A stretch of DNA of 11,077 bases from Oehlia diaphana (GCA_003833135.1 QZLH01001214.1:27450-38526), one strand, 5' to 3'; positions 1 to 7,803 are shown, counted from the stretch's first letter. Translations and numbers: made by a program. Notes: generated by a model from the sequence alone, not told the origin.

Positions 1-386
1 TCTCCATATATCTATATATTCCACGCTATATAGCCTTTTCGGCCGAATTCTTTATTGATGTAGTAAATAAATTACATGATTCAATTCGTAACAGCCCGTC
101 AGCATGGATGATAACAATACAAATAAGTAAAAATCACGTGCACGTGAACAATTGTTCACGCCGATCACTTTCGCCAAGAAAATTTTTTATTAATACATGC
201 GGAAAATAAATACAAAGCTCGGGACGTAGCCCGTGATACATGACGATTTTTTTCTATGCTAATGTCTATCATACGGACTAACTAACCACCTGACATTTAC
301 GTGACTTGGAAATTCGCCCCTCCTTCTTTACGAAATGTCTGTAAAATACATGATTATTAATTATAAGAAACTAGGATTACAGGAAA
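1..386. other. Non-coding region downstream of the CRN gene
   Basis: I see no gene in this stretch. It is A+T-rich and lies 3' of the minus-strand CRN gene. On the minus strand an AATAAA hexamer falls near position 190, about 200 bases past the stop codon, and could serve as a polyadenylation signal. The only striking structure is the pair of palindromes at 135-160, listed separately. Confidence 0.5.
135..160. repeat. Two overlapping perfect palindromes
   Basis: Positions 135-146 read CACGTGCACGTG, a 12-base perfect palindrome made of two abutting CACGTG E-box words. Positions 143-160 read CGTGAACAATTGTTCACG, an 18-base perfect palindrome that shares CGTG with the first. CACGTG is the classic site for bHLH transcription factors in fungi, so a regulatory role is possible. 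The second could equally be a relic of an inverted-repeat element. The palindromy is seen directly; any function is inference. Confidence 0.6.
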
Positions 387-2123
387 TCACAATACAGTAA
401 TTTGCGAAATAGTTAGATTCTTACACAATATTCCATCTAGCAATTGAGATAATTTGAGCTGTTCCTCGTCGAAAAGCTTTATCTTCTTTTTTGTGTCCTC
501 CCGGCTTGCCATCCCAAAGTTGATCAAGTAGATGTCATCATTATCGTTAATTAGGATGTTTTCCTCCCGTATATCATTATGGAGGATGCCATGTTTGTGG
601 ATTACTTCTAATCCCTTAATAGCCCTTGACTTTTGCTGTTCCGTTATTTTTTGGTCGCTCAACATAGTACCAACAATGGTTAAGCCAATAACGAAGCTCA
701 TGCCTCCTCCATAATATCCATAACAGACCAGCTTTGGAATATACTTGCCTTGAATATCAGCTAGATCTTTATACATCTCTACTTCTTTTTGCATTTCTTC
801 CAGAACATACGATGGGGCCTTAAATAAGTCTGCACTCTTCAAAGCAATCATATCTCCACAAAATTCGCATAGGAGAGTCTTTCCACTTCGACCTTCACCT
901 AGTATACTCTTGAACTTGAAGTCTGAGAAGCTATAGTTGTTCTGTTTAACAGAAGTGTTTGAAGGCAATTGTTGACTTGCAGAAGTGTCGGAAGTCTGAT
1001 TATTATTTAATGAGGAATTGGAAGATGATTTTGAATGAGACCGATGGATACGTGAATTATTGTTCCCTTGAGCCAGCACAAATATTTGGGGTTTAGGAGA
1101 GTTGGGATTCTCTTTCGCCCGTTGAGCTAGATAAGCATATGCCTTGAGTACAGATGGCAATTCAGATTGAAGTAAGAGGATTTCTGAAATCCAGAGATCT
1201 GTATGCTCTCGACGTAAGAACCAGTGATTATCATAGGTGGTAAGAACGCTATATCTAAGTTCATTTTCTCCCATATAATTATAGATTTGTTGAACTACAT
1301 CCTTGCCTTTTCTCATTTGATAAAATTTGGGAAATGTCTCTTCGCCCATATCTTCTAAAACATGTTTTCTTTTTACCTCAATCACCAAGATCAATAATTT
1401 CGCGAGATGACATTTGAAATCTGTTATGCCAATAGCTTCAGTAGGTCGCCTTGAATATATGCAGTCTAGTCCCATAAGTTTATTCAATATTTGACAAATA
1501 TTGAAATCTAAAACACTACGAACATCCTCTTCATCTACTACCTCTTTCATCACAAATTTTAGCCTCTCAAATATTGGCTGTTGGTCGAAATGAAAGCTGT
1601 TCACTTGCTCGAAAAAGTCTCCCCAAAGTTGCACACTTGTCGGTGGGTCACCTACAGCTTTAGTAGTGGTCTTTGAGGTAACGCAGTCTGGAGAATATAT
1701 TATGGGTGGCGGAATACATAACAACACCTCTTCCAAGCTAAGAACTGGAAACGAATGTGTTAATATTACGAGGGAAAATGAAAATTACAGACTGTACCAG
1801 TACTCCAGACACTTACGGGATAATTTTACAATAATATGGATATGCCTTTTAGGCAGTTTCTCAATCCAGTAGTCTCCAATTTCTCTTGTTGCAAGGAGTT
1901 CATCCCTGTCATTAAGTGTGAAATTGCTTAAAAGATCGTCCTGATCGTCAGGGATCTTCACCTTCCATACTTTCAAGTCTTTCACCTTGAAATTAGCTGG
2001 AACATCTATCTCCTCCCTAATAACTTTTTTGATATCACTAACAAGACTATTTCCATCTATGTGGACAGGAAAAGCGTTTGCTAGAGTATTTCCTTTAACT
2101 AGGCAAAGCAAAGTGATAGATAT
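387..2123 (-). CDS. Crinkler-type (CRN) protein: ubiquitin-like header, PD-(D/E)XK-like domain, protein kinase-like domain; expected start codon reads ATA
   Basis: Two exons (2123-1817 and 1744-387) encode 554 residues if counted from ATA at 2123. Residues 1-100 form the CRN header, with the hallmarks ITLLCLVKGN, WKVKIPDDQDD, ATREIGDYW and HIHIIV. In CRN proteins this ubiquitin-like module precedes an effector domain and is linked to delivery or sorting. Residues about 170-300 look like a PD-(D/E)XK nuclease fold, with candidate residues D211, E225 and K227 (GITD...IEVK). A Ser/Asn-rich linker (about 333-373) leads to a kinase-like domain: glycine loop GEGRSG near 385, K405, HND at 491-493, EEN at 496-498. 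The DFG motif reads NFG at 511. The frame upstream of ATA meets TAA within three codons and exon 1 has no ATG, so the usual MSIT... start seems lost, unless another 5' exon or a non-AUG start is used. Family assignment is from recall of CRN proteins and is strong; activity is uncertain. Confidence 0.85.
1745..1816 (-). other. Intron of the CRN gene
   Basis: A 72-base intron with donor GTAAGT (1816-1811), a branch-like TATTAAC and acceptor TTTCCAG ending at 1745. Splicing joins the header to the nuclease-like part in frame through a split codon (C + TT). Without it the header frame stops about ten codons into the intron. The position just after the HIHIIV motif suits a header module shuffled onto different C-terminal domains. 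Confidence 0.85.
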
Positions 2124-2500
2124 GTTTTCAGCTTATATAGTATTTTTTGCGAAATTTTATTGGTGCAAACTAAAGTATGTGAGGACAAGAGTTAAAAGAA
2201 TTTTATTTGGAAAAAAAATACTAAGGCAGTTAGTCTCTGATCGGGTTGTGTAATATTTTTAATTAAGAGATCTGCATACTGCATATCATAGTAAAAAATC
2301 CCAAAAACATATAAAAACTGCAAAATTCAACAACTTTCTATTCGTCTGTAACAAAATATTACATCATATCATGTGATAAAAAGTGGTTAAGTTTATTGTT
2401 TAAAGTATATCAATATTATTTTTGTTCATTTTAACGTAATATTGTTTCTCATTTAAAAGAATCTTGATGTTAAAATTTACATAAATTTCAATTTTTTGAT
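2124..2500. other. Divergent intergenic region
   Basis: This lies between the 5' ends of the minus-strand CRN gene and the plus-strand gene starting at 2501, so it would hold both promoters. It is very A+T-rich. On the minus strand CTATATAAG sits only about 10 bases before the header, too close for an ordinary TATA box. I see no gene or clear repeat. Confidence 0.4.
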
Positions 2501-2980
2501 ATGGAGACTTATGAAATTACTTTCAAAGAAAAAATTCCTTTATATTATAGTAGTCAAGAAATATTTTCAGAAGAAACTGAAGAAGAATTTGACACTTCTT
2601 TTGACAAACTTTCTGAGTTAGAAATATTTGAATTTAATGAAAGAAATTATATTAACGTGCAAAATACACTAGAACAAGAAGTTGTAGATTATTTAAGTGA
2701 TGAAAACGAAGAAGAATTTGGTATATATGAAGACCAAGAAGTTCCTCCACCTCCTGTTAAAGATGCAAATGAACCTGTATATAAACTTAATTCAGCTATA
2801 CACACTAATTTTTCACTATGTATTCTAGTTGATTATTTAGACAATAAATTGCAAACTTGTGGTCAAACTAAAAATGTTAGGAATATATGCCAATTAGTTG
2901 AAACTTGGCAAATGATGAAAATACAGTATCAAAATACCAGTCAAAAAAAATACCGTTGGGGTATGTATGAATCATTTTAA
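2501..2980 (+). CDS. Uncharacterised acidic protein, probably the surviving N-terminal part of a decayed gene
   Basis: A 159-residue open frame starts with ATG at 2501. The first 95 residues are very acidic (runs such as EETEEEFD and DENEEEFG) and are followed by a proline tract (VPPPPV, about 82-87) and a more ordered segment with CGQTKNVRNICQLVETWQM near 120-138. Codon use and amino-acid content look like real coding sequence. No signal peptide or membrane segment is visible. I do not recognise a named domain. The segment resembles, from memory only, the N-terminal part of a large family of uncharacterised Cys-rich proteins in Rhizophagus. The Cys-rich continuation appears after the stop in broken form (2991-3787), so this frame is more likely a truncated remnant than a complete small gene. 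Confidence 0.5.
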   Translation: METYEITFKEKIPLYYSSQEIFSEETEEEFDTSFDKLSELEIFEFNERNYINVQNTLEQEVVDYLSDENEEEFGIYEDQEVPPPPVKDANEPVYKLNSAIHTNFSLCILVDYLDNKLQTCGQTKNVRNICQLVETWQMMKIQYQNTSQKKYRWGMYESF

Positions 2981-3787
2981 TTATAATCAGAAAAATTATA
3001 ATACATTTACAAAACAATTGCAAAATCCTGAACAAAGTGAAATTAGCTGCTGACGTTACTTATTGTGTTCTAAAAATTTTCATTTCTTTAGCCATGAAAT
3101 TGGATGTAAAGTTTATTTATGAAAATATGGGAAAAATATATCTAAATTCCATGTGTTAGATTCTATACATGTAATGTAGTACACGAATGCCAAGGTATCT
3201 TCTAGCAAATTTTTGATGATATTTCAATAATTTAATATATTTGTATAATTATTATTTATAATCGTTATCAAAATCCTTTACGGAGTACTACTTTTCCTGA
3301 TCAGATTACAGCGGCCAGTATTAAACGTCTTGAAAACTGTTTTCCTGATAGAATTTTGAGAATAGAAGCAATTTTTCTACAAGATGTTATTTTAGTACAA
3401 AAAAGTAATAAAGTTGAAAGAAGAAAATTAGGAATTACAAGATGGAAACCTACTGACCAAAAAAAGAAAATCCAATTAGCAATAAGTTCAAATATATAAA
3501 ATTCTATTTCTGATCAACAAGTACTAACTAATTCGATACCACAAGTAGTAGTTATAAATAAAGATAGGCCGCCAATAAAAAAACCAAGACAAGCACATCA
3601 TAAAACTAAATCTGAAGAAAAGAGTCTTTTAGAACCATTAGTAACTTGTTCTGAGTATCTGAATGATGAACAAATAGAACAAGTTAGAAAAGTGTTAAGA
3701 AATGAAGGGGTAAAGATCGAATTTATCAATATATATCTCATCATAGACGTAATAAAAACAAAAACAATAAAAATGAATAATTTATAA
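2981..3787 (+). pseudogene. Decayed continuation of the 2501 gene (Cys-rich part and basic C-terminal part)
   Basis: Coding-like segments appear in changing frames. From 2991 one frame gives KNYNTFTKQL, a TGA at 3051, then RYLLCSKNFHFFSHEIGC and a TGA at 3120. From 3146 another frame gives IPCVRFYTCNVVHECQGIF, then further stops. That same frame is open from 3236 to 3787 except for one TAA at 3497-3499. This last stretch is strongly basic (KVERRKLGITRWK, RPPIKKPRQAHHK). The spaced Cys and His residues suggest a lost zinc-binding region. At least one frameshift and several stops separate the parts, and no plausible introns remove them. I cannot name the family. The alternative, that the 3236-3787 part belongs to a separate relic, cannot be excluded. 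Confidence 0.5.
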
Positions 3788-4521
3788 TTATTTATTAAAT
3801 TACTTTAAGGTTTCATTATATGTAAAAAAAAATGCCATTTTTCATCAAAAAGTCCTATTGAATATGGTTTCTTAAAGTGATTACGTCAAAAGAACTACTA
3901 AAAATAAAGTTCGTTAGGTACTTTTTTTTGATTTAAAAGTTGGTAGGAAAAGAATCTCAGGCTATAGTGTCAAAAATAGGTAAATTTTCTGATAGAATAA
4001 AATTTCACAGGAAAGCGGAGAGAGCCAAACTTTTACTTATTTTGATAGAAGAAGTGTTGTTGAAAAAATTTTATCAAGAGTGAAGAACGATTATATTGTG
4101 GCTTAGAACGAAAACCTTTAATGAAATATCTTGGATAAATATTACACAAAAATTTTTAATATGATCGGCAATGTAAAATGGACATGCACACTGACTGATA
4201 TGTGAGAAATTATTCTGTTTCACAAGCCTGCCATATGATCAGCCACATTGCATCATAGGTGCAACAATCGCTAATCACTGCGCCTCCCTAACTATGAAGA
4301 CTCTTCTTACTTATCACCTGATATTTTTTATATAGACTGGTTCAGATAAAAATGTTAGATTTATGCAAAGCACCTCTGGCTAGTCCTGCATCATTTCACG
4401 TGACCCATTTATATATGTTCGATAAAATAATACTTTATTTATGAAATAAAAAAATGTTGCCAGATGTTAGCCTACAATACATAAAATTTGCGACTGTATC
4501 GCTATATGATACTGTGAATTA
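3788..4521. other. Non-coding region, no clear content
   Basis: About 730 bases of A+T-rich sequence with stops in all frames. A weak coding flavour on the plus strand near 4015-4140 (for example ERAKLLLILIEEVLLKKF) is interrupted by stops and too short to interpret. No structured repeat or RNA gene was found. Confidence 0.4.
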
Positions 4522-4804
4522 TTAACGAGAATATACAGTGATATGGAAGAATTCTGCCCGAGGTTGTCAACCAAAAAATTCAGAAATCAGAAGTGTAGGA
4601 TCTATTTTCTTTTTTTGAATACTTCCGGGATGAACTTGATAAAAGCTTAAAGGGACATTTTCTAACTCCAATCTGCCTCCAATTGCATTTATAAGATTAC
4701 TGACTGGTTGACTTGTACTAATTGTAATCATTTGGTATACCGCATTACATTGGACATTATTAAAATCCCTCATCAGAACGACAATTGAGAGTAATATCAG
4801 TCAT
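4522..4804 (-). pseudogene. Broken Crinkler (CRN) N-terminal header, no effector domain
   Basis: Reading from ATG at 4804 gives MTDITLNC, the usual opening of a CRN header, but this frame stops after 14 codons. A one-base shift near 4775 picks up a frame with ITISTSQPVSNLINAIGG and LELENVPLSFYQVHPG, which follow the header pattern (…VSDLKKAI…LWKV…). It ends in TGA at 4569-4567. Past that stop the frame continues with QPRAEFFHITV, matching the HIHVIV end of CRN headers, before TAA at 4524. So one frameshift and one nonsense codon break the module. No nuclease, kinase or other effector domain follows towards 3800. The match to the CRN header is by pattern recall, weaker than for the 387-2123 gene but covering the full module length. 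Confidence 0.6.
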
Positions 4805-5101
4805 CTTGCTTTCCTAAACATAAGGCCCATGGTGAGAAAAATTCACTCCCATACATACATAATTTAGAGTATACATATACCTTATCTTGCATTATCTATG
4901 CTAGTGAAACTTTGTGGAAAGTTGGCTGAACTTTCACATGCTTTATATCTTGCTAGAAAAAAAGCGTCAAGCCGAAATTAATAAGGTATAAGGCGTAATT
5001 AGTATTGTCGTCTGATGCTAAGAGTTCTATGAAAGCACATGCAAATGGAATTCTCATACCTTTCACATGGAAATTTACCAGAAAGACATATAGTTGGTTT
5101 T

Positions 5102-5109
5102 ATGTCTGG
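5102..5109. repeat. Target-site duplication, left copy
   Basis: ATGTCTGG directly precedes the left end of the MITE-like element and is repeated exactly at 5354-5361 on the other side. The following T matches too, so the duplication can be read as 8 bases (element starting TAAGG) or 9 bases. Confidence 0.75.
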
Positions 5110-5353
5110 TAAGGTTGCTTGCCGAAATCTAGGGGTTTAGGCAAGATGGCGTTTTACCGAAAAGTGAAATTCTGCCGAAACTATATTAAAGTTATATCAA
5201 AAAACTGGCAAAACTCTGGAGAAAGGCGAAACTGCTGAAACTTATTATAAATGCTGAAACTGCCAAAACTCTGCCAAAACTATAATAAATCTATAGTAAA
5301 ATTTTGACGAAACTAATCGTAAGATTTTGAAGAGGTTTAGACAAACAACCTTA
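5110..5353. mobile_element. MITE-like element, 244 bp, hAT-like ends
   Basis: The left end reads TAAGGTTGCTTGCCGAAA and the right end, on the opposite strand, TAAGGTTGTTTGTCTAAA; 17 of the first 21 positions agree. The element is flanked by an exact 8-base duplication. An 8-base target duplication and T(A/C)(A/G)GG-type ends are typical of the hAT superfamily; a 9-base reading would point to a MULE instead. It has no coding capacity. The interior is a run of about eleven degenerate 8-9-base units of the type GCYGAAACT/GCCAAAACT. Non-autonomous mobility by a transposase supplied elsewhere is inferred. A second copy of the family lies at 7296. Confidence 0.75.
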
Positions 5354-5361
5354 ATGTCTGG
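5354..5361. repeat. Target-site duplication, right copy
   Basis: ATGTCTGG, identical to 5102-5109, immediately follows the right terminal inverted repeat. The lack of any mismatch suggests a fairly recent insertion, although the terminal repeats themselves have diverged from each other. Confidence 0.75.
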
Positions 5362-5683
5362 TGATCTCGAAATTGTGAATCCATTAGCCTTTCATAACAT
5401 ATGCTTTTAACGTAACTATTTACTTTTAGAGCCGGTCCTGTATTGCAACTAGACCTTCTTTCACGTTTTCTCACATTTGTTTGGGGAAAAAATAAAGGAC
5501 AAAAGTTAATATGTTTTTTCGAATATATGTAAAAATTAATATATTGTACAAGACCTGACTGATGATTGGCTATTACATAATTGCGCAGAAATCTGTGGCT
5601 CAGCAAATTCTTCTGAGCTAATGATCTTCACTCTGGACTATTGATCTAGCCAATCCTAGATCAGAATACCACTGCAAATTATC

Positions 5684-6654
5684 TTACATACTTAATTCTA
5701 AAAGGCTCTGAGCTAAAGTCCATCTACTAACAATATTGTTCTGTGTAAGATGATTTATAACTGCTCCAATGAGATCGGAAGGTGTTAAAGTTTCCTCGAA
5801 ATTCTTGACATGGATATTTGGATTAAGTGAAACGAGCTGATCTATGGCTTCTTTAGTAATATTAGCACACCCCTTCAGATTAAGATATTTTAAATAAAGA
5901 CACGAACGAGAAATTTCTTTGATAGTTATATCAGTAATTCCACAAAAACTAAGGTTGAGATGTTGGAGATTTGGACAGGAATGAATGGCATTGCAAATTG
6001 AAGTTTCAGCGACGTAAACACACCTACCAAAATCAAGATACTTTACACTAAGATGTTTTTCTACATTAAGATGTTTCTCTACAGTAAGAAGTTTTTCTAC
6101 TAATATATCACATCTATTTTTTCTTCAACAGCTACCTAGAATACTAAATTTTCATAAATTTGGGTATGAGTTTAAGATATGACATAAATTTTTTAGAAAT
6201 CAAATGCGCACAAGCAAAATGAAACTCTTGTAAAGCTTGGCAACTGTTCGCAATTTTGATTAAAGATCTATCAGTAATGCCTTGGCAGAAAGAAATATTT
6301 AGATATTTTATTTTATAATATGATCCTACTATTCTACACAAAGCTTTATCACCCATAATACCACTATGACATAAATTAAGATATCTTAGATTGGGGTATG
6401 CTTTAAGCTGATTTAATGCTCTATTACTAAAACCTACACAATTTTTGAAATTCAAATGAATTATGTTTGGGCATGTTCTTACGATGCCTCCAATTTTCTT
6501 ACTTGAAAGTGGATTATAGTATGGAATTTCGAGATGGATTAGTTTCGAGCTATAAATTGGCTTTTGCTTCCCACATACTAATTCTATGAATTTCTTTGCT
6601 TTGGGATCGTTCCCCTTTAGCTCAATGCGTTTCCATAAAATAGGAGCACCGCAT
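5684..6654 (-). pseudogene. AMN1/F-box-type leucine-rich-repeat protein, frameshifted and lacking its F-box exon
   Basis: Intact members of this family are F-box/AMN1-like proteins that use Cys-containing LRRs to bind partners for ubiquitin ligases. The first part (6654 to 6144) reads GAPILWKRIELKGNDPK, then LRRs such as CPNIIHLNFKNC, YPNLRYLNL, IKYLNISFCQGITDRSL. The frame ends in TAG at 6146. A one-base shift leads to SILGSC and TGA at 6127, then the 18-bp repeats, then again good LRR sequence ([34 protein letters not shown]) and a C-terminal tail to TAA at 5686-5684. The 5' border looks like a splice acceptor (TTGTAGTACAG before 6654), but no F-box exon is found upstream, where other relics lie. 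Family assignment is confident; one frameshift plus one stop make function unlikely. Confidence 0.8.
6047..6100 (-). repeat. Three tandem 18-bp units inside the LRR relic
   Basis: On the minus strand three units follow head to tail: GTAGAAAAACTTCTTACT, GTAGAGAAACATCTTAAT and GTAGAAAAACATCTTAGT, followed by a partial GTAAAGTATCTTGAT. In the LRR frame they encode [18 protein letters not shown] and then VKYLD, so the array seems to have grown out of the ordinary LRR motif ..KYLD... It sits between the stop codons and the intact C-terminal half. Confidence 0.8.
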
Positions 6655-6908
6655 CTGTACTACAATCAGGAAACATATAGAGTAGGATAGATGGATTTAT
6701 CTATCGCTAAGAAATATAAAATCTGCTCTAGTAATTTCTGTATATTAAAAATACCTGTATGTGCTATAAATAATATATGTTGTATCTTTAAACAAAAAAT
6801 AAAATTAATGTGTTTCACTACTCTGGGTTAGTTGGATCAGACTGCCAGATATTCACAAAGTTCAGAATAATCAAATATGTCTAATTGCCTACAATCCTAT
6901 CCTGTCTT
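6655..6908. other. Non-coding gap between two minus-strand relics
   Basis: The region contains a polypyrimidine-like acceptor next to 6654 but no convincing donor or F-box exon. It is A+T-rich with no visible repeat. Confidence 0.4.
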
Positions 6909-7295
6909 TTATTTTTTGACAGTGATAAGTCCAGTTACCCTATTATATGTGTGTTCATATTTGGCCGTATTACATAATTGCATATACTGTGTGAAGTTAG
7001 TAGTAAACTTACCTGCAGTCTTACGACTATTATTCCTCAATTTTTTAGCCATACATGATAATTTATCTGATTCAATTAGTGCATTTTTCTCCTGATCTTT
7101 CTTTCAGGCTAGGGACTCCCGAATCCTTTGATGCTTAATCATGTTTATTACTTCATCTATCAGAATCAGATGAACCCTCTCTATGTACAGCACCTTTGTT
7201 GAAGACCGCCTCTGGTCTGGCCCTTTTTTACCAATCAGCAAGGGAACTATTTCATGTATCAAGTCGACCACAGTCTCACTATCTACATATTCGTC
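6909..7295 (-). pseudogene. Unrecognised coding relic with one internal stop, truncated by a MITE-family element
   Basis: One minus-strand frame from 7295 to TAA at 6911-6909 stays open for about 128 codons except for a TGA at 7106-7104. It reads DEYVDSETVVDLIHEIVPLL, then KVLYIERVHLILIDEVINMI, the TGA, then KKDQEKNALIESDKLSCMAK and KFTTNFTQYMQLCNTAKYEH. The composition is that of a soluble, partly helical, charged protein and is quite unlike the surrounding A+T-rich DNA. I do not recognise the family. The coding look begins exactly at the left end of the second MITE copy (7296), which suggests that the element or an associated deletion removed the upstream part. No start codon suits the N-terminal half; an ATG inside (SCMAKK) would give only a short peptide. 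The plus-strand frames here are mirror images of this one. Confidence 0.45.
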
Positions 7296-7456
7296 TAAGG
7301 TTGCTTGCCGAAACCTGTTTGGCCTAATGCCGAAAGGTGAAACCTCTTATATAGTGCCGAAATGCCAAAATGCTGAAACTGTGAAACCTGTCAAAATTGC
7401 GAAACTGCCAAAATATGCCGAAACCTCTATAATAGGTTTCTCCGTAGTTTTGGTAT
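7296..7456. mobile_element. Second copy of the MITE-like family, right end lost
   Basis: The left end TAAGGTTGCTTGCCGAAA is identical to that of the 5110 element over 18 bases, and the interior again consists of about eleven degenerate GCCGAAACC/GCTGAAACT/GCCAAAAT units. A 7-bp stem (GAAACCT at 7420-7426, AGGTTTC at 7434-7440) lies near its end. No CAACCTTA right terminus and no repeat of the preceding TATTCGTC is found downstream, so the right end is degraded or deleted; 7456 is an approximate limit. Confidence 0.65.
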
Positions 7457-7803
7457 AGTTGATTATTAAATTTGCATATAGTTACGCCAAGTTATACCAA
7501 TTAATAATATAATTTAAATGATCAAATAATCTACAGATAAAAGATTAAACTTCAATATTTTACCGTCATCTTAGTTCTTTTAAGCTTTATCTAGTATTAG
7601 AATTTTCATTTCTAACTCCCATATTAATATTATGATATTACACGTTTTTGCAGTTTTTTTTTAAAGGGCTTATATTCATTAATTCGTGATTCATGTAACG
7701 ATCGGAGCATGTGATCAAAATTTAATAATAAATCGCGGGGTTAATAAAACATAGCAAAAATAAAATTTTTTCAAATCTCCGTTTCTTTACTAATTAACTT
7801 TTT
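7457..7803. other. A+T-rich region upstream of the transposase-like gene
   Basis: No gene is seen. A small inverted repeat (TTGGTATA at 7450-7457 and TATACCAA at 7493-7500) borders it on the left. The promoter of the gene starting at 7804 should be here, but I cannot single out a reliable element; TTAATAATAAA and TTAATAAAAC upstream of 7760 are typical of the base composition. Confidence 0.4.

Larger units (their letters stand above)
4953..5606 (-). pseudogene. Unrecognised coding relic interrupted by a MITE-like insertion
   Basis: The minus-strand frame upstream of the element (5606 to 5363) ends at the insertion with CYERLMDSQFRDHQT. The frame on the other side (5099 to 4953) begins NQLYVFLVNF and continues with GMRIPFACAFIELLASDD and NYALYLINFGLTL before TAG at 4955. 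Taking out the element plus one target copy removes 252 bases, a multiple of three, so both halves fall in the same frame, with one TAA exactly at the junction. The second half looks like coding sequence and faintly recalls the core of MULE-type transposases, but I cannot assign it. The 5' half alone could be chance. I regard this as an old gene fragment hit by the insertion. Confidence 0.35.

Noticed and set aside
33..50. TTTCGGCCGAA near the window start as a third MITE copy
   Set aside because: Only a short GCCGAA word is shared; there is no TAAGGTTG end and no series of units.
532..714. Plus-strand open frame of 60 codons
   Set aside because: It lies antisense to the kinase-like domain of the CRN gene and shows no independent signal.
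1666..2253. Two plus-strand open frames of 68 and 88 codons
   Set aside because: They are antisense to the CRN header and the start of exon 2, where the minus strand carries clear domain motifs and splice sites.
2961..2990. Possible 30-base intron (GTATGT...CAG) linking the 2501 frame to the sequence downstream
   Set aside because: It is far shorter than the other introns here (72-117 bases), and splicing would run into TAA after two codons.
5643..5662. Inverted repeat GATCTAG/CTAGATC just downstream of the LRR relic
   Set aside because: A 7-bp stem alone is expected often in A+T-rich DNA, and it has no terminator-like or element context.
6984..7009. On the minus strand, GTAAGT, TACTAAC and ACAG within 26 bases, resembling a tiny intron
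   Set aside because: It is too short for normal splicing, and the frame reads through it without interruption.
7087..7110. Exon border that would skip the TGA in the 6909-7295 relic
   Set aside because: AG dinucleotides occur here, but no matching donor in a suitable phase was found upstream, so a simple nonsense mutation is the plainer reading.
6877..7458. Two plus-strand open frames of 72 and 91 codons
   Set aside because: They mirror the better minus-strand coding frame at 6909-7295, and the second one runs into the MITE repeat units.
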